64,000 nt of DNA, taken from Gonatopus flavifemur. Its lineage: Eukaryota > Arthropoda > Insecta > Hymenoptera > Dryinidae. The stretch lies in assembly GCA_018340375.1 (NCBI GenBank), contig JAFFJZ010000010.1, positions 10,354,001 through 10,418,000 on the forward strand. The letters run 5' to 3'. Positions 49,800 to 61,708 of the stretch are shown one piece after another. The notes below the pieces were generated by a model. The model saw only the letters and a list, made by a program, of their open reading frames with translations. It searched no databases and was not told where the DNA came from. A program made the position numbers and the translations under genes. Within the stretch, counting starts at the first letter, position 1, and the number at the start of each line of letters is the position of its first letter.

Positions 49800-50504
49800 C
49801 ACGGAAGGACCGGGTCTACACTGAGAGAAAGGTACCTAGCTGGGATAACTAAATGTTAGTTGCCGCAGCTAGATTTTTATTTACGCTAGCTAGACTCTAG
49901 TTGAAGTAAATAAAGCGCTAGCTGTCTGAAATGTGAATAAAATGGTTTATTCAATGGGAATAAAGAATATAGTTGTGACAAATTATATTTTGCTAGCACA
50001 CCTAAATTTTTATTTACAGTTACTAAATTTCCTAACGGTCGAATATTTGAATAGACCCTTTCTCCCAGTGTATTAATATTTAGGAAAATGACTGTCGATT
50101 TAGGGAAAACGAGAATCCCTGCAGAATATTCGTAGTGAGTCTACTACAAAATTCGTAGTCGATGTATAACGATTGATACTTCCACTGTGAAAAATATCAA
50201 TGAAACTATCAATTGTTAATATTTTGACTACGAATTTTTGGTAGACTCACTACGAATATTTTCCAGTGATCCTCTTTTTCCCTAAATCACTGTAAAAAGA
50301 AAGTCTTAATCTGTTTGCATTTGAATTTCAGACAATGCTTTTTCCATTGTGTCGGCGATTGTTTTTTCGGCTCAATTTGTTTGCATCATAGATTCAGCCA
50401 TGAAATGAGCTGAATTTAAAACTTTCTTTTTACACTGATTGACAGTCATTTTTCTAAACGTTGATAAATTCTTTCTAAATATTGATAGACCCGGTCTTTC
50501 CGTG
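49800..50504. mobile_element. Nested stack of palindromic MITEs
   Basis: Outer ends CACGGAAGGACCGGGTCTA and TAGACCCGGTCTTTCCGTG are inverted repeats. Inside are three further palindromes: about 49818-50071 (ends ACACTGAGAGAAAGG / CCTTTCTCCCAGTGT), about 50117-50273 (AATATTCGTAGTGAGTCTAC and its complement), and about 50287-50438 (CACTGTAAAAAGAAAG / CTTTCTTTTTACACTG). None has coding capacity. Confidence 0.75.
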
Positions 50505-52023
50505 TAAAAAAACTGTTGTCTCGCTTCGAACAATTATTGTTCCGTGAAATCTAGACAGAAACTCAAAAGATTTCTACCCATCACCGCCCGGAATTTCCAA
50601 ATTAGGATGTCTGATCTAAATATTCGGTTGAAATTCAACAGAAAGAATTGTATTACTTTTCGATTGGATATCACATTGCATGTCTGGGAGTTCCGAACAA
50701 AAACATTTGAAAATTTGGTGTGAGTTCTCGATGAAATGTTCTTATTTAGAAATTCGGAACAGGAGCGAGTAGAGAATCGTTCAGTGTCCATGGACCAAAG
50801 ACCGTTCAAAGCCACACAACAATTTTTCATCGTGATCTTTTCGAATTTTTTAAATAAAGGCACCAGAATGATATAGGATCTATCTCACGGAATTTAGAAT
50901 CGATCTTTTCTCTGACTCGAATTGATCCGGAGTCTTCAGAGTTATAAACATTCTTCAATTTTTCGAAAAATGAAAATATCTCTAGAACGAACCATGGCAA
51001 GGCTCTTGCAATCACTTCATTGGCCGAATCGGGGAAAAAAGTATATTGATTTCACTATTCATAAGCTTATCCAACGTTTCTAGACTCTAGATCATAGCAA
51101 TTTGAATTTGGAAGATTCTAAGTGATTGAAACGGTGACAATTTCAAGTGTAACCAAGAACGCTAGAAAGCCTCATGAGTGTAGTGAAATCAATGTATTTT
51201 TCACCGATTTAACGAACCGTGTAATTGCAAAATTTCTTCAGTGGCCCGTACCGAAGATACTTGCAATTTTTTGAAGAATTGTAAGAATGTATTGTCCTCA
51301 AGTTTGAATCGTTTATAGAAGCAAATCGAAAATTCACACTCGCAAAATCTGATAAATTATCGTTATTTATTTCCTTAAATTAACTCCTTGCAGAATATAC
51401 CGCAAGATTTTGGGTTTTTAATCACTGAATATTTCGTTTCCATAAACGATTCAAATTTCAGCACCATGAAAATGTTCATAACTTTAAGAACTAAGCTCTA
51501 CTTTACTTTTCACTAATTTCCGCCAAGAATCTGGGTTATCAGTAATGTCACGACGGTTTGAATCACCCTGTATAGAAGAAACAAACTTGGCTTTATGGAG
51601 ATAGTTGGAATTTAACTCCGCAGAAGATAAAACCATAGTCAACATACGGTATGTCCTTTGAGGTGGTTTAATGAATATATCAAACTTTCGATGTTTCTAC
51701 ATTCATTCGCTGCTGTTTCCTATTTCTAAGTTGACAAAGCTTCATTATTCATCGTTAAAAATATTTTCTCTAAATTTGTCAATTATTTCACGAATATACT
51801 GAAATTTCGATTATTCTCACATTCATAATAAAAAGTATTCTCTATCAACATGGTTGAAAATATTCTTTTGACAAACTCTGGAAATGGATCTTCAATGGCG
51901 TTATCATCGGAAGAATGTAAGAACCCTGGAAATGATTTCTTTTTCACATTCAATCCACGTGAGCCAGTGATAAATGCTCATATCTTGAATCACTTCAACG
52001 CAGAAGCACGTCGATTGTCATTG

Positions 52024-52054
<31 letters not shown>

Positions 52055-52640
52055 CTGTCTGTCATGAATCATCATTACAACAGAGTATGATTTTGTGAAA
52101 GAAGAAAAAATGTACGTAGTTGGAAATCAGGACATCTCGTTTCGCTTTCTCAGCTAAGCGAGACTTAATTGTTTGAATATTAAGTATTCGATCGAGCTCA
52201 CACTTTAACGATCCTCCTTTTCGCGGCTTTATATTATAGTTTTCAGGAATACATATTATATGTATATGCATTTAATTCGTTCGTGATTAATTTGCACAAC
52301 AAAATCTTCCTAGTTTTTCATTTTCTCTCTTCGCTATAACAAATGATCGATCAGAGATTAATTGCATTGATTTGAAGTAGATTTCACGGAGGATTGAACA
52401 ACCCACGTGTTTCGAATCACTTTGAGATCAAGGGTTGGAACGAGGCTGCGTTGTTTTTGGTTGTTTCACTCTGATAAGTTCATAATTAAAATTCAATTGT
52501 CGAATTAATAGGTTGAATAACCTGTTGGAAATTTCTGGTTGAGACTTCAATTCCATGTTATGGGAGCAATTTCTTTGATAGAAAATTGAAGGATATTTCT
52601 TAACCTTAAAACTTCAAATCGGGGTAGATATCTATTCCAA
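50505..52640. other. Unassigned, with one inverted repeat and a CT microsatellite
   Basis: An imperfect inverted pair lies at about 51005-51055 and 51185-51245 (gtatattgatttcacta / tagtgaaatcaatgta). A (CT)n tract occupies 52024-52052. The frame 51850-52098 runs through that tract and is not credible as a gene. Confidence 0.35.
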
Positions 52641-52876
52641 CACGGAGAATAAAGGTCTGCTAAAAAGTACCATACTTTATAGTGTTCAAGCATCAGTCTT
52701 GTCCAGATCAAATTATTTACGTGAAAATACCTTTAAAAGTACCATACTGGCTTGGACTTTCTTAAAGAAGTATACTACTTTTGTAGATATTTTCATGTAA
52801 ATAATTTGATCTGGACAAGACTGATGCTCGAACACTATAAAGTATGATACTTTTTAGTAGATCTTCTTTCTCCGTG
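52641..52876. mobile_element. Foldback MITE with CACGGAGA ends
   Basis: Ends CACGGAGAATAAAGGTCTGC and, reversed, CACGGAGAAAGAAGATCTAC. The arms pair almost completely, for example TCCAGATCAAATTATTTACG and its near complement at 52793-52812. Confidence 0.85.
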
Positions 52877-53792
52877 AAGTAAACTTTGAACTTACGTTGC
52901 TGAGTTAGCCAGTGACATAATCCACCGGAGACCTATACCATAATTTCGTTCAAGGTTCTAGATATGGAGCGAGGTTGAAAGACCCTCCAGTTTCTGATTT
53001 ACTGTGACGGGGTGAAGACGTGAAGCTTTTGTGGGGTTGATATCTATCCCAGTTTGTGGTTCCCGTTAGTGCTTTGCGTAGGTGAGTCAAATTTCTCCTT
53101 TTCGCTAAAATAAATGTCATTCACATATTATGACCTCATTTTACAATATAACATTACATATATAACTCTCGGCGATGATCTTCATATTTCGAGTACCTAT
53201 ACTAAATTTTCACCAGCTAATGAGTCACCGAAAAAGCACACGCGATGCAGCTGGTGTTCCTGATCGGAGGCTCGCAAAATGCGAATATATTGCACAAAGT
53301 CCAAAGGACCGACCTGCTCTCTAAATTGAAAACAATGAAATCTCACTGATTGTAGTGAAAAGTCGACCACTGCCAATCAGTGCATATACGATGTACAATC
53401 AGTGAATATCAACTGATTTTTGCAGTGAAATCTTCTTGATTCAATTAGTGACTTTTCCATAGATCGGATTCCCATTTTTGTTTTATTTTCAGAATCCCAA
53501 ATAAATAGACTTTTTTGGCAGAACATTATGATGTTATTTTTTCTTTCAAAACTTCATGTGTCTTTTTCAAAATCCCGTTGGTTAGGAAAATAGTTATGAA
53601 TGTGTGTGCGTTAAATGACGGCTTAAACATTTTTCAACACTTTTAGCTATTGAAATCGATTTTTCTTCAGTAAAATTGAATTGGCATGAAAAAGCAAAGA
53701 AATTCGTGTATATATGAGTCAAATTACTGCTTCTAGAACGATTTTATGAGTAAAAAAATCCGTGGGGTAAATATATACCCCGATTTGTAGTT
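52877..53792. other. Intergenic or intronic, with a CACTGATT palindrome cluster
   Basis: 53335-53455 contains alternating CACTGATT / AATCAGTG motifs (for example AATCAGTGCATATACGATG, ACAATCAGTG), probably a small MITE. No gene seen. Confidence 0.35.
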
Positions 53793-54142
53793 TACAGGTA
53801 AAAAAAATGAGTTTGTAGTTCTCGAGTTGAAATTTGAGAATATTTCTTAAATTTGTAATGAAGATAAAACGGTTCAGGTTTTTGTTGAATATTACTTGAA
53901 AAAGGATAAAGAAGTTGCCCATAAAATTTTACGGAGTAACAAAATTTCTAAATTTTATTATTTACTTTGTTGTTTTTTTTTTATTGTTTGTTGGAGTATT
54001 GATGATTTTCCATTCTTTATTCAACAGAAATGTGAACTCTTTTATCTTCATTACGAATTTAAAAAATATTCCCAGGTTTTAAGAAATATTCTCCAAATTT
54101 CTATTAAAGATTGCTATATTCTCGATCTGCATTTTCTCCGTG
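53793..54142. repeat. Diverged copy of the 54370 foldback family
   Basis: Left arm GATAAAACGGTTCAGG and right arm, reversed, of the AAATGTGAACTCTTTTATC type pair with each other and match the arms of the next element; right end TCTCCGTGTAAT, left end decayed. Confidence 0.55.
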
Positions 54143-54369
54143 TAATCATATTCATTTCAAACCGTAAACATATTGATTGTTGTATCCACCAGAGAGTATG
54201 GTGAACTGTCGTGGACTTGTGGTTTAAAATAACATAGTCAAGGATATTTCATAATTTCAATCCAACTGTGGTAAACTTTGAGGGGACAATCTCTTAGAAG
54301 TAGATCCTGCGAAGAAATCCAAATGGCAATTGAATCAGTAAACGTCAAGGAGCAGTTTTTTATTAACTG

Positions 54370-55716
54370 CACGGAGAAAATTACAGCTCGACAAGAAGGT
54401 AATCTTCAGATGAAAATTGAAGAAAAACTCTTAAAATCTGAGAATATTTCTCAAAATCCAAGAGTTTTTCTCAACTAGCGTAGTAAAGAGAAAACGGTTC
54501 ACATTTTTGTTCAATTCTACTTGAAAAACACTGCAAAATTATCAATACTCAACAAACAATAGAGAGATATGGGACATTCTTTTACAAACCGTACAGATTT
54601 GGTCAAAATTTGACCGACACATTTTTTATTTAGCTGAAACATTTTTTACATGTTCTATACAACAACAAAAAACATACGTATTTGAGGAATTTACAAAAAT
54701 ATTTTTTTTTGGGAAATAAAAAGGATGGAGATTTTGAAAATTTGTCGATTCTTGGCTTATTGTGTATTGTTAAAAAATTCATAACTTTGGTTATGTTTGA
54801 GTTACAAGAATCATTTTTTTTTTCATTTTAAAGGCAAAAGAACGAGCTATAGTAAAAAAGCACTTGGAAAAAAAATTATTAACAAATTCTAATTGTTATA
54901 AACAATTTAAATGTTTAAATCGATTTTTAACAATCACCCCCAAATTTAATCAGGTTTTTTATATTTTTATCGTGTTCTGCGTCAAATTTACTTTTGAAAA
55001 CACATTTTTTATTGATGGATTCATAATTGGTACTATACGGAAAATGTTAATTAATTTGTCACGGTTTGTCACATCGGCATGCGGGTCACATCTCACGGTC
55101 CATTTTATTGTCTCATGTCGTTTTTCTTCAAAATAATAATAATTATAATATTTCTTCCATCAAATAATCGTATCTGTTAGCCAAGGAAACTTTCATAAAA
55201 ATTTGAGGATGTCAATAAATAAAAACATTTATCATTGAAAAATGTTAATTATTTTATTAATATATATTGATATACTAATAATATAATAATAATATATATA
55301 TTATATATTAATACGTCTGTTTTTTTTTGTTGTATAGGACATGTAAAAAAAGTTTCAGCTAAAACAAAAATGTGTCGGTCAGAAAGGTGTTCGGTTTGTA
55401 AAAGAATGTCCCATATATGAACTTTTCCCAAGTCGCGCGTGAAATTTTACAAAGTGATTTCGAAATTTCCGTATCCACTTCGTAAAATTTCACGTGCGAC
55501 TTTAGAAAAGTTCATATATCTTTCTATTGTTTGTTAAGTATTGATAATTTTGCAGTGTTTTTCAAATAGAATTGAACAAAAATGTGAACCGTTTTCTCTT
55601 TACTACGCTACTTGAGAAAAACTCTTAGATTTTAAGAAATATTCTCAGATTTTAAGAGATATTCTTCAATTTTCATCAAAAGATTACTTTCCTCTCAGGC
55701 TGCATTTTTCTCCGTG
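54370..55716. mobile_element. 1.35 kb foldback element with CACGGAGAAAA ends and nested palindromes
   Basis: Left CACGGAGAAAATTACAGC, right TTTTTCTCCGTG. Arms of about 200 bp pair (AGAGAAAACGGTTCACATTT and its complement near 55600). A second palindromic element at about 54569-55415 (GGGACATTCTTTTACAAACC / complement) fills the loop, and a third at about 55417-55522 (AAGTCGCGCGTGAAATTTTAC / complement) sits in the right arm. Confidence 0.75.
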
Positions 55717-55868
55717 TGAGAATCAACTTAAAACCATAATCGGTACACGCTTTTTTTAATAAAAAAAAAAGTGCTGTTAATGCATAACATGAAAAAATAC
55801 ACTGTGGGCAGTTTATGGGGCATTCTACGTCAGATCGACCGAGAGGAAAGTGACATGTCCCCGATTTA

Positions 55869-56795
55869 CGAGGTGTGTTCAAAAAGTAACGAGAATTTTT
55901 TAATTTCGCGGGTTTGGAGAGTCCGCCTGTATAAAATTTTTCTTCATTATGTTGGTACACATGCCCCTGAAGTACGATAAAATTTTCAGCAATATTCATT
56001 GCTTACTTTTTAAGTGGCAGCCGCTAACGTTAGACGTGTTTTTCGAGCTCGGCGATTTTCGTTTGTGAAAAAAAATGGATCAAAAAATTTGTATTCAATT
56101 TTGCGTAAAAAATGAAATAAAGTGCAGTGGAGTTTGTAAAATGTCAACAAAGGCATATGGTGAGTCTGCTATGAGTAAAGCAAGGATTTACGAGTGGTAT
56201 AAGCGTTTCCAAGATGGCCGCGAAAACGTTGAAGATGACGAACGACCCGGACGCCCAAGCACATCAACAACCGATGAAAACGTGAAAAAAGTGAAAGAAA
56301 TGGTTATGAACGATCGCCGAATCACAATCAGAGAAGTCGCTGATGATGTTGGCATATCAGTCGAAAAACAATCCGAAAAAAACGCCCGGATTTGTGGCAA
56401 AACAATTCATGGCTTTTGCACCACGATAATGCACCTGCTCACACTTCATTGCTTGTTCGTGAATTTTTGGCCAAAAACAAAACTGTAACGATGCCTCAGC
56501 CTCCATATTCGCCAGATATGGCTCCATGTGACTTTTTCTATTTCCAAAAATAAATAGAACATTAAAAGGCCGTCGTTTTACAAGCATAGATGACATTAAA
56601 AGCGAATCGCTGAAAGAGCTAAAAGCTATTACAAAGATCGAGTTTCAAAAGTGTTTCGAGGATTGGAAAAAGCGTTGGTACAAGTGTATTATATCCAAGG
56701 GGGATTATTTTGAAGGGGACAAAATAGATATTGATTAATGAATAAATATTTTTTTCATAAAATGAAAATTCTCGTTATTTTTTGAAGACACCTCG
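55869..56795 (+). mobile_element. Internally deleted mariner inside the foldback arm
   Basis: Ends CGAGGTGTGTTCAAAAAGTA and, reversed, CGAGGTGTCTTCAAAAAATA, flanked by TA on both sides. Different mariner subfamily from the two TTAGGTGTA copies. The opposite arm of the foldback has no insertion, which confirms its boundaries. Confidence 0.9.
56075..56738 (+). pseudogene. Mariner transposase, internal deletion
   Basis: N-terminal helix-turn-helix part (FCVKNEIKCSGVCKMSTKAY, ERPGRPSTSTTDENVKKVKE) runs to about 56370 and then joins, out of frame, the C-terminal part with HHDNAPAHTSLLVREF, YSPDMAPCDFFYFPK and FEDWKKRWYKCI. The middle with the first catalytic Asp is missing. Stop TAA at 56736-56738. 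Confidence 0.88.
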
Positions 56796-58033
56796 TAGAT
56801 CAAATTTAGAGGGGTCGAAGAGCAATGAAGAAACAATGAAGAAACCCCAAATTGTAGCCCTTTTATGCAGTTTTATGGATTTTACCGTATAAACAAAAGA
56901 AATCACATTTTCATTCATTTTCAATTATCTTGTCAACTAAATTCTCTTCTTGGGAAAGATTTTCAAAATTGATTTTTTCCAAAATTTTCTAGAGAAAAAA
57001 TTATTATTGTCAAAAAAGTCAATTTATCTCAAAAGACCCAGTCTTCGATTTTTTTTGTAAAAAAAATATATGTTGTAGCTGCATTCTTCACGAACATTTT
57101 CCATTTTTCAAATTGGAGGGGGCTTCAAAATTGTGGAAGTTATGAACGTTTTAGTGAAGCAATCAACGCGTTATGGATGATTTTGCGCGAGGCTAGAATT
57201 TCATACCGCAAGGAAATTATACAATTTTTAGTTCGATTTTGGAAAATCATTTTGCAATTGCTTTTTTCCAAATTGTTGTTGTGTAAATTCTCATTTAAGG
57301 GGTTACACCTATTTGAACGGTCTGAAAAAAAGCCTTCTTTGAGAAATTTTTTTCGTTGTGATAAAATAAATCAATGAAAATGAAATTTTGCAGGTTTATT
57401 ACAAACACATTAAAGTATACAAAATAATTTTTTTTTTTCAATCCCATTCTTCAAAATGGGGGATTTACAAATACTTTAAAAGAACGTGTTTTTTTTTGGA
57501 GTGATCTGCGGCAGGACAAATCCCATCTTTATTTCTGCATCTAGGACAAAAAAAAATTTTTTTTTCATAATTTACATTGAATTTATCAGAGAAGTACACA
57601 CGGTTATTGGAAAATAATCATTTTTTGCAATTTGACACAAGTTCAAAGTCAAAACTTTTTTTTTTTCATCAAAAAACCCGATCTTTAAACGTTTATAAAA
57701 CACGTAATCATCCATGAATCTCAAAAATCGTATGTACTTCTCTGTAAAATCTATTTAAGAAGCTACAGTTGAAATTTCAAGTTGATTGAATAAAAATTGA
57801 AAGAGTTATTCGTCCTGCCGCAGACCACTCCAAAAAAAAACACGTTCTTTTAAAGTATTTGTAAATCCCCCGTTTTAAAGAATGGAATTGAAAGAAAAAA
57901 ATAATTTTGTATACTTTAATATATGTATAATAAACCTGCAAAATTTTATTTCCATTGATTTATTTTATCACAACGAAAAAAATTTCTCAAAGAAGGCTTT
58001 TTTTCAGACCGTTCAAATAGGTGTAACCCCTCA

Positions 58034-58367
58034 AGGACATACTAATAAAATTGTATAAGTACCAAATACGTTGTTTATAAAAATGTTGGAGTTACAATTT
58101 CTTTATTTTCGATTTTGCATCATTTGAGGTCGTCTTGAATGCAATAACCTTCTCACCGATCGGGGAGAAATATATTTGAGATCCAGACATGAAAAGTGCA
58201 AAACTGTAAAAGGCACGCTTTCGTTCCACCACGCATCTCCGATCGGTGAGAATGTTATTGCATTCAAGACGACCTCAAATGATGCAAAATCGGAAATAAA
58301 GAAGCTGTAACTCCAACATTTTTATAAACAACGTATTTGGTAGTTATAAGATTTTATTGGTATGTCT
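58034..58367. mobile_element. Palindromic MITE nested in the right arm of the 3 kb foldback
   Basis: Left AAGGACATACTAATAAAAT and, reversed right, AAAGACATACCAATAAAAT; the arms pair along about 140 bp (GGTCGTCTTGAATGCAATAA and its complement). The left arm of the host foldback (57290-57315) lacks it. Confidence 0.75.
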
Positions 58368-58803
58368 TTGAATGGGGATTTACACAACAACAAACTGGAA
58401 AAAAGCAATTGCAAAATGATTGTCCAAAACCAAACTAAAAATTGTATAATTTTCGCGCAAAATCATCCATAACGCGAATTGCTTTACTAAAACGTTCATA
58501 ACTTCCACAATTTTGAAGGCTCCTCCAATTAAACAAATGGAAAATGTTCGTGAAGAACGTAGCTACAACTTCAATTTTTTCCAAACAAAATCGAAGAATA
58601 TTTTGGAAAAAAAAATGTTGAAAAATTTCCCCAAAAAGAGAATTCAGTTGACAAGATTTGTGAATTTTTTCAGGATTAATCTCATAAAAAGGGCTACAAT
58701 TTGGGGTTTCTTCATTCTTCGTGTACCTCTTCGACCCCTCTGAATTTGATCTAAATCGAAGACATGTCACTTTTCTCTCAGCCGATCTGACGTGGAGTGC
58801 CCC

Positions 58804-60380
58804 TTGTATTCTAATTTTCTTTTCCTCGCCTCTTTCATCCATTCCTTCAAGTGCAATGCATGCGATTCAAAATATCAAAAATGTTAATTTTAACTCAGCA
58901 ACAAAACCATACGTGCGATAACATCGTGTTTCTTTCGAAAAATGTATTTTTCCCGTACGTGCAGAAGATCGGACGAAAAAGAAGAACAAAGATTGAATGT
59001 AATGTCCAAATCCGTATCAATGAATTCTCTCAAGGAATACCAATGATTTAATTAGATTGACTTTAAACACGGATCCTTGTTATATAATCTGTATCGGATT
59101 ACCTTCACGTATACGGTTCAAATCTTCCAAGATACACAAACAAGTGTGTCTTATAAACATTTACCGATAACTTCGAATTCACTCAGAGTTTTCGTGGTAT
59201 TTCGAAAGCGAGATAAAAAATCAGCAACAAGTTTCATATGTACGTTCTGACACAGAAAAAATATATGATTCTGTTACGTATACACGTGAGAAGAATAGCG
59301 TTTGTGCTCCAACGTGTATCTGTCTATATAATATTGATCATATATAGCTTACGCTATACACGTTTGGATCAATTTTACTCATTATCTATACGAAACGATT
59401 CATATGTAAATTTGAAAATGCGAACGGGAATATATGCGCTATGACATTGTGTCAAGGTAGACATCCATCGATCCACTTGTTTTTACAATCTTTACACTTG
59501 AGTAATCCCATTTCTCCGTGCGCTAAGGAACATCACCGTTACCTTCGAGGAAATTACATTTCAAAGTTCAAAGATGCATCTCGGATCTCTATTCAAATGT
59601 TAATGGGAGGGTGGGGGAGGTTGAGGAACAGACGAGAGAGAGAGAGAGGGTCTTTGAAAGTGAAAAGTTCATACGGAAGGAATACGAGAGATGATTCAAA
59701 ATAAAGAGGCATTCGAAACAAGCGCGAGAAGAGAGAGCTCAGTCGTAAAAATAGTGAACGATTAGGTTCTCTGTTCCCTATTATTAGCCTTGCGCGCCAA
59801 TAGAACGTGGACGTATCCGTCGTCATGGCTTTACCTGAAATTAATACCTGCGAATCAATTCGATACCGCAGTGGAGGTTCAGTTCCATAAACGGTAGTCG
59901 TTTACTGTCATTTTGTGAAGTGATAATGATAATGATATACGTGTAACGTTGTGTTTTTTTCTTTTTCTACAAGATTCGGATTTTTCATGCGATTCCAGTA
60001 AGATTCTTTCGCATTATCACGATGTATTACATAACGTGAAACATTGACTCCAAAATAAACGAGGTTGATATCGATCCAAGGCCAGATTTGAAGATTTGTC
60101 ACCCCTAGGTCAACTATACGTGTCGGTACCGCCTCTATCTTCAATAAAATGCGCGGACGAGAATGATCTTTCATTATCTTTCCTTTACTCCTCGAAATTT
60201 CAATCGCATAATTTTTTTTGAGAGAAATCTATTAATCGATTCAGTACTAAAAATAGTACAGTACAATGTGAGAAGTTGTTTTTTTTGACATACATTCATA
60301 CACCAAATTCAAAAATCTGAATATCGACTGCGCATGTTATTGATACATAGGTGCACAGCCGAATTGCCCTGGTGCACAAT
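58804..60380. other. Low-repeat pocket, function unknown
   Basis: About 1.5 kb without clear transposon signatures, with GA-rich sequence at 59600-59750 and a CG content more like 25-28 kb than its surroundings. Could be a retained regulatory segment or an untranslated exon of the kinase gene. No coding exon with supported splice sites was found. Confidence 0.35.
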
Positions 60381-60545
60381 CCTGGGAGAAATTTGATCAG
60401 GCGTTCCCTATTTTCAATAAGATTCTGATCAGGTTAGAATCCGGAAACTTTGAATAAGGAAAATTTTATTAGGACCTCACAAGGGCCTTCCCTGATTTCC
60501 TTAATCGGAGGAGTCAAATAGGCCCTTTAGGAAGGGTCGTGGCTG
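60381..60545. repeat. Fragment of the CAGGTCCTGATC family
   Basis: CCTGGGAGAAATTTGATCAGG end followed by TCTGATCAGGTTAGAATCC-type and ATTAGGACCTCACAAGG motifs like those at 34 kb. Cut by the non-LTR sequence that follows. Confidence 0.55.
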
Positions 60546-60592
60546 TACGGACAATGTTTTCACGCTAAATTCAGTCATTCAAATCCACCTGA

Positions 60593-61708
60593 GATGGCCC
60601 AGGGGCAAACTCTTCGCCCTCTTTGTGGATTTCCGGCAAGCATTCGACTCAATAATACATTCCTTACTTTGGGAAAAGATTTACCACTATTCCACGGGAT
60701 CCGAATTCGTTAGAATTCTTCACAATTTATACTCTAAGGCGTCTTTTTCGGTCAAAATCGACGAAGGGCTCACCGAATCAATCAAGATCACGGAAGGTGT
60801 ATTACAAGGAGAAATCTTGAACCCCTTATTATTCTCCTTATTTATCGCGGATCTCGAGGAATTTTTCAGAGCAAGAGGCATTAGAGGCGTTTCTATCAAC
60901 TCTTTAGCGGAAATCCTTCTACTTGCATATGCTGACGACCTAGTTATATTTGCCAGCATAACGGACTAAGTATCAATGTTAACAAAACAAAGCTCATCGT
61001 TTTTCCAAGAGGAGGACATGGACACAATAGAAAATACTCCCCTTTCTATTACAATAACCACCAAATCGAAATAGTCAGTCAATACTCCTATTTAGGGATT
61101 CCTTTCTCTAACTCGGCGCTATTCTTCAGAGCAGCGGACTTCGCTTCAAGTAAAGCTAACCGTGCGATTGGTTCTACGATCGCTCTTATCAATTCCCTCA
61201 AGCCAGACTCGTGGCATGCTATCAATGCCCTTTTTAATAGCCTTATAGCCAACTTCCTTTTATATGGAGTACAAATCTGGGAACTTCGCTATATGGAGCC
61301 ATTAGAGAAAGCCCAATCTGCTTCCTTCAAAACGGTTCTTCTCCTACCTAGAGGTATGTCAAACAGTGCTTTAAGACTGGAAATTGGTAGATGCCACATA
61401 TCAGCTGCCATATTCAAGCGGGCTCTTAACTGGCTTATAACAGTTCTAAAAATGCCTGACTATCGTTACCCGAAATTATGTCTCCTTCGTTTGACGGTTT
61501 TGGCCACTAGTAATGCTGCTGACAATAAATATAATTGGTCCTCCTAAATAAATCACTATTACATAGTGCAAATTACTCTGCCAACCTTGATTCTCTCTCA
61601 CCTCCTGCTCTCTCAGAAGCAAAGCAGGACCTTATGAATGGTTATGGTTACATCAAATTTTTGCATCAACAGGACTTGGAAAGAGTGAGATGCTCGTCAA
61701 CGTTAAGT
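60593..61708 (+). pseudogene. Non-LTR retrotransposon reverse transcriptase, 5'-truncated and frameshifted
   Basis: Reads the RT palm: ALFVDFRQAFDSIIHSLLW, KITEGVLQGEILNPLLFSLF and the catalytic YADD box (LLAYADDLVIFA) at about 60925-60960. A stop at 60967 and frame changes (about 60975 and 61290) separate the thumb-like continuation (NVNKTKLIVF, YSYLGIPF). Nothing upstream of the palm. Clade not resolved. The sequence resumes at 62941 after an insertion. Confidence 0.88.

Larger units (their letters stand above)
55817..58803. mobile_element. 3 kb foldback element carrying a mariner in one arm
   Basis: Ends GGGGCATTCTACGTCAGATC and, reversed, GGGGCACTCCACGTCAGATC. After removing the mariner (55869-56795) the left arm to about 57620 is the reverse complement of about 57720-58803, including TTTACAAATACTTTAAAAGA with its complement at 57850. 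Loop of roughly 100 bp near 57670. No coding sequence besides the inserted mariner. Confidence 0.8.

Noticed and set aside
54864..55136. 90-codon frame inside the 54370 foldback as a transposase
   Set aside because: AT-rich Phe/Ile/Lys composition, no catalytic motif, lies in the loop of nested palindromes.
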